Below are positions 23,046 through 23,079 of a DNA stretch of 23,079 bases, one piece after another. The notes under the pieces were generated by a model. It saw only the letters and a program-made list of their open reading frames with translations, did not search any database and was not told where the DNA came from. Every line of letters begins with the position of its first letter. Positions within the stretch are counted from its first letter, which is position 1. Both the position numbers and the translations under genes were made by a program. The stretch is taken from the NCBI GenBank assembly GCA_900893395.1, contig CAAHFI010263521.1, forward strand, positions 1 through 23,079, given 5' to 3'. This DNA is from Euglena gracilis (lineage: Eukaryota; Euglenozoa; Euglenophyceae; Euglenales; Euglenaceae).

Positions 23046-23079
23046 GATATCCGCATGTTTTTCACACCCGTAGGCACTA
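23046..23079. repeat. Partial monomer at the right end
   Basis: The window stops inside the near-invariant block after aggcacta, following a T5 rather than T6 tract. The array therefore continues past the window, or the contig ends within it. Confidence 0.95.

Larger units (their letters stand above)
1..23079. repeat. Satellite DNA array, ~208-bp monomer, ~111 copies
   Basis: The same unit repeats head to tail, always in the same orientation, across the entire window. GATATC followed by CGCATG marks the unit start, at 145, 346, 554, 762, 973, 1183 and so on to 23046. This gives 110 complete intervals, mean 208.2 bp, most of them 203-212 bp and the extremes 192 and 212 bp. The array begins and ends inside a unit, so its true limits lie outside the window. 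No inversion, insertion of foreign DNA or unique spacer was seen. A unit near 208 bp is in the size range common for centromeric and heterochromatic satellites of plants and animals, roughly one nucleosome repeat. The chromosomal location and the species are inference only. A ribosomal-spacer sub-repeat array cannot be excluded from this sequence alone. Confidence 0.98.
18928..23079. repeat. Type C subfamily domain (20 complete monomers plus a partial)
   Basis: These units average 205.9 bp and share a linked set of differences from type A. The junction is cctatacc in essentially every unit. The first sub-repeat reads aggcccaaatc instead of agggccaaatc. Most units read tttcctgggccc, which removes the cccatggg palindrome. 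The second G-run is followed by aacc (gggaacc). The tail is usually aaaaacgtcgataccttgc. A minority keep tttcccatgggccc (units starting 19520, 19730, 20563 and 22425), so gene conversion or mixing with the B form is visible. Several units also have gctttcc for ggtttcc and aagtgtggg for aagtatggg. Confidence 0.85.

Noticed and set aside
1-23079. Dozens of reverse-strand open frames of about 60-64 codons, plus a few forward ones, starting with the same residues (MEDDPKCQYS..., MFFTPVGTNP...).
   Set aside because: They are one monomer translated repeatedly. Each is closed by the CTAG near the T-tract, their C-terminal halves switch frame with every small indel in the G and C runs, and nothing suggests frame is preserved. 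The unit length also varies freely by non-multiples of three.
1-23079. CRISPR-like array of repeats.
   Set aside because: There are no unique spacers. The whole 208-bp unit is repeated, and the variable junction is only a few bases long with recurring forms.
1-23079. Transposon or LTR element as the source of the array.
   Set aside because: No terminal repeats, target-site duplications, enzyme motifs or poly-A tails were seen. Only the monomer is present.

Overview
The whole 23,079-bp window is one head-to-tail tandem array, a satellite DNA with a monomer of about 208 bp. Using the GATATC that opens nearly every unit as the register mark, I count 111 unit starts from position 145 to 23046. 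That makes 110 complete intervals averaging 208.2 bp, with a partial unit at each end. No unique flank, protein gene, RNA gene or inserted mobile element is visible. The many short open frames on both strands are the same monomer read again and again. They are closed once per unit by the CTAG in 'ttgctagttt' and are not genes. The monomer is about 53% G+C and keeps moderate CpG (10 CpG in a 211-bp unit, observed/expected about 0.7 by hand count). Such an array points to a eukaryotic nuclear genome (centromeric, pericentromeric, subtelomeric or spacer heterochromatin). I do not recognise the family and cannot name the organism.

Layout. Positions 1-761 hold a ragged left edge with short, more divergent units. 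About 145-12,082 is a 'type A' domain: 57 units, mean 209.4 bp, junction text mostly gcaacacc, gctacacc or gcacacc, and tail gtcgctatcttgc. About 12,083-18,927 is a 'type B' domain: 33 units, mean 207.4 bp, junctions drifting to ctatacc or ctacc, and tail commonly gtcgatatcttgc or gtcgatcttgc. About 18,928-23,079 is a 'type C' domain: 20 complete units, mean 205.9 bp, with a linked set of differences (cctatacc junction, aggcccaaatc, usually tttcctgggccc, gggaacc, aaaaacgtcgatacc). The B-to-C change is stepwise across about 17.0-19.3 kb rather than a single break.

Within a unit, variation is very uneven. A 56-bp block (gatatc...ggaata) and the block around caggctgtactgacattt are almost unchanged from end to end, while a few short sites vary constantly. 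The most informative result is that several of these variants alternate between neighbouring monomers. At 14168-15628 (weakening at 15629-15836) G-run length and tail type alternate together, with a second G-run mostly following. At 20563-23045 the G4/G5 run alternates strictly through twelve successive units. These are signs of local dimeric higher-order repeats of about 410-420 bp. They also suggest that much of the homopolymer variation is real rather than sequencing noise.

No enzyme system, defence system or other gene-based system is present. The interest lies in satellite architecture: subfamily gradient, short-range higher-order structure, conserved versus hypervariable blocks, paired hairpin-capable elements and an internal sub-repeat.
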